From contig JAABSI010000138.1 in the NCBI GenBank assembly GCA_011390455.1, positions 1-5,950 of the forward strand: a DNA stretch of 5,950 nt. Direction: 5' to 3'. Numbering within the stretch: the stretch's first letter is position 1; each line of letters begins with the position of its first letter. Below, one piece after another: positions 5,532 through 5,950 of this stretch. Under the pieces are notes generated by a model, which had not been told where the DNA came from, did no database searches, and saw nothing but the letters and a program-made list of their open reading frames with translations. The stretch comes from Trueperaceae bacterium (GTDB lineage: Bacteria > Deinococcota > Deinococci > Deinococcales > Trueperaceae). Position numbers and translations under genes: made by a program.

Positions 5532-5535
5532 TTCC

Positions 5536-5950
5536 ATGCACCGTTCGTTCCCCGGGGCCCTGATCGGCGCCGCGCTGCTGCTCGCCGCGTGCACCGCCAC
5601 CCCCACCCGGACCGAGTTGTCGCTCGTCGCCACCGTCGGCATCGATCCCGACGTGTGCGCCACCGACTCGCTCCTCGAGCTCGCCACCACCCAGCCGCAG
5701 ACGGTCTACACCTGCTACACGATCACCAACGAGGGCGAGACCGGCGTCACCGTCCACGACCTGACCGACGACCTCCACGGCGAGGTGCTCTTCGGCTTCG
5801 AGTACGCGCTCGCGCCGGGCACGTCGGTGAGCACGGTCGCCGCCGGCGTCGTGCTCGAGTCGGTCGTCGCCGCCGACACGGTCAACGCGGCGCGGTGGGA
5901 CGGCTTCGCCAGCGGCCGCCGCGCGGCCTCGGCGACCGCCTCGAGCGAGG
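5536..5950 (+). CDS. Lipoprotein with a DUF11-like surface domain (C-terminus cut by window edge)
   Basis: 138 codons are open to the right edge without a stop. Residues 1-19 form a lipoprotein signal peptide: a short basic start (MHRS), a hydrophobic run (ALIGAALLLAA) and a lipobox LAAC with Cys19 as the lipidation site. The mature protein begins with a Thr/Pro-rich linker. A beta-rich domain follows with TVYTCYTITNEGETGVTVHD (56-75), LTDDLHGEVL (76-85) and YALAPGTSVSTV (90-101), ending near ASATASSE (131-138). This pattern, Y-x-C-Y-T-I-T-N-x-G followed by a D-D and L-A-P-G-T turn, resembles DUF11-like Ig-type domains of secreted bacterial proteins, which often occur in tandem. Cys41 and Cys60 could form a disulfide. 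The protein is presumably anchored at the cell surface; its function is unknown. It is transcribed divergently from the MBL gene. Confidence 0.82.
   Translation, partial: MHRSFPGALIGAALLLAACTATPTRTELSLVATVGIDPDVCATDSLLELATTQPQTVYTCYTITNEGETGVTVHDLTDDLHGEVLFGFEYALAPGTSVSTVAAGVVLESVVAADTVNAARWDGFASGRRAASATASSE

Noticed and set aside
5474..5535. Short leader peptide starting at the ATG at 5474
   Set aside because: It lies about 25 bases from the AGGAGGAA, and its frame runs on into the lipoprotein gene as an Arg/Pro-rich shadow without features of a leader peptide.

Overview
This is a very GC-rich bacterial segment (by eye about 70% GC or more) with third-position G/C saturation in every real gene. 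It holds six recognisable protein genes, two of them cut by the window edges, and one decayed gene. No RNA genes, insertion sequences, CRISPR or prophage genes are visible. The composition, a promoter style with a TANNNT -10 box placed 5-8 bases before the start codon (leaderless mRNA), and MntA-like and DUF234-type ATPase genes would fit a Deinococcota (Deinococcus/Truepera-like) genome. High-GC Actinobacteria also use leaderless mRNAs, so this assignment is tentative.

Layout from left to right: (1) minus-strand M20-family peptidase homologue, C-terminus cut by the left edge; (2) minus-strand GNAT acetyltransferase, 41 bases upstream of it; (3) divergent plus-strand remnant of an MntA-type nucleotidyltransferase antitoxin, with the catalytic core deleted and the frame broken; (4) minus-strand aspartate-dehydrogenase-like (NadX/DUF108) protein; (5) minus-strand archaeal-type AAA ATPase with a DUF234-like C-terminus, ending 10 bases before gene 4; (6) a 72-base gap carrying three tandem 16-bp dyad repeats just upstream of the ATPase start; (7) minus-strand metallo-beta-lactamase-fold hydrolase; (8) a 187-base divergent promoter region; (9) plus-strand lipoprotein running off the right edge.

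The genes do not form one obvious pathway. Each seems able to drive its own transcription: five of the seven genes have a TANNNT box directly before the start codon and no Shine-Dalgarno. The MBL hydrolase and the lipoprotein instead have strong GGAGG sites.

The most interesting points are: an M20 homologue that has lost at least four canonical metal-site residues while keeping the catalytic Asp and Glu; a phased triplet of ACCACA-N4-(T/C)GT(G/A)(G/C)(T/C) repeats over the ATPase promoter; the deletion relic of an MntA antitoxin without its HEPN toxin; and a NadX-like enzyme whose catalytic His is a Gln.
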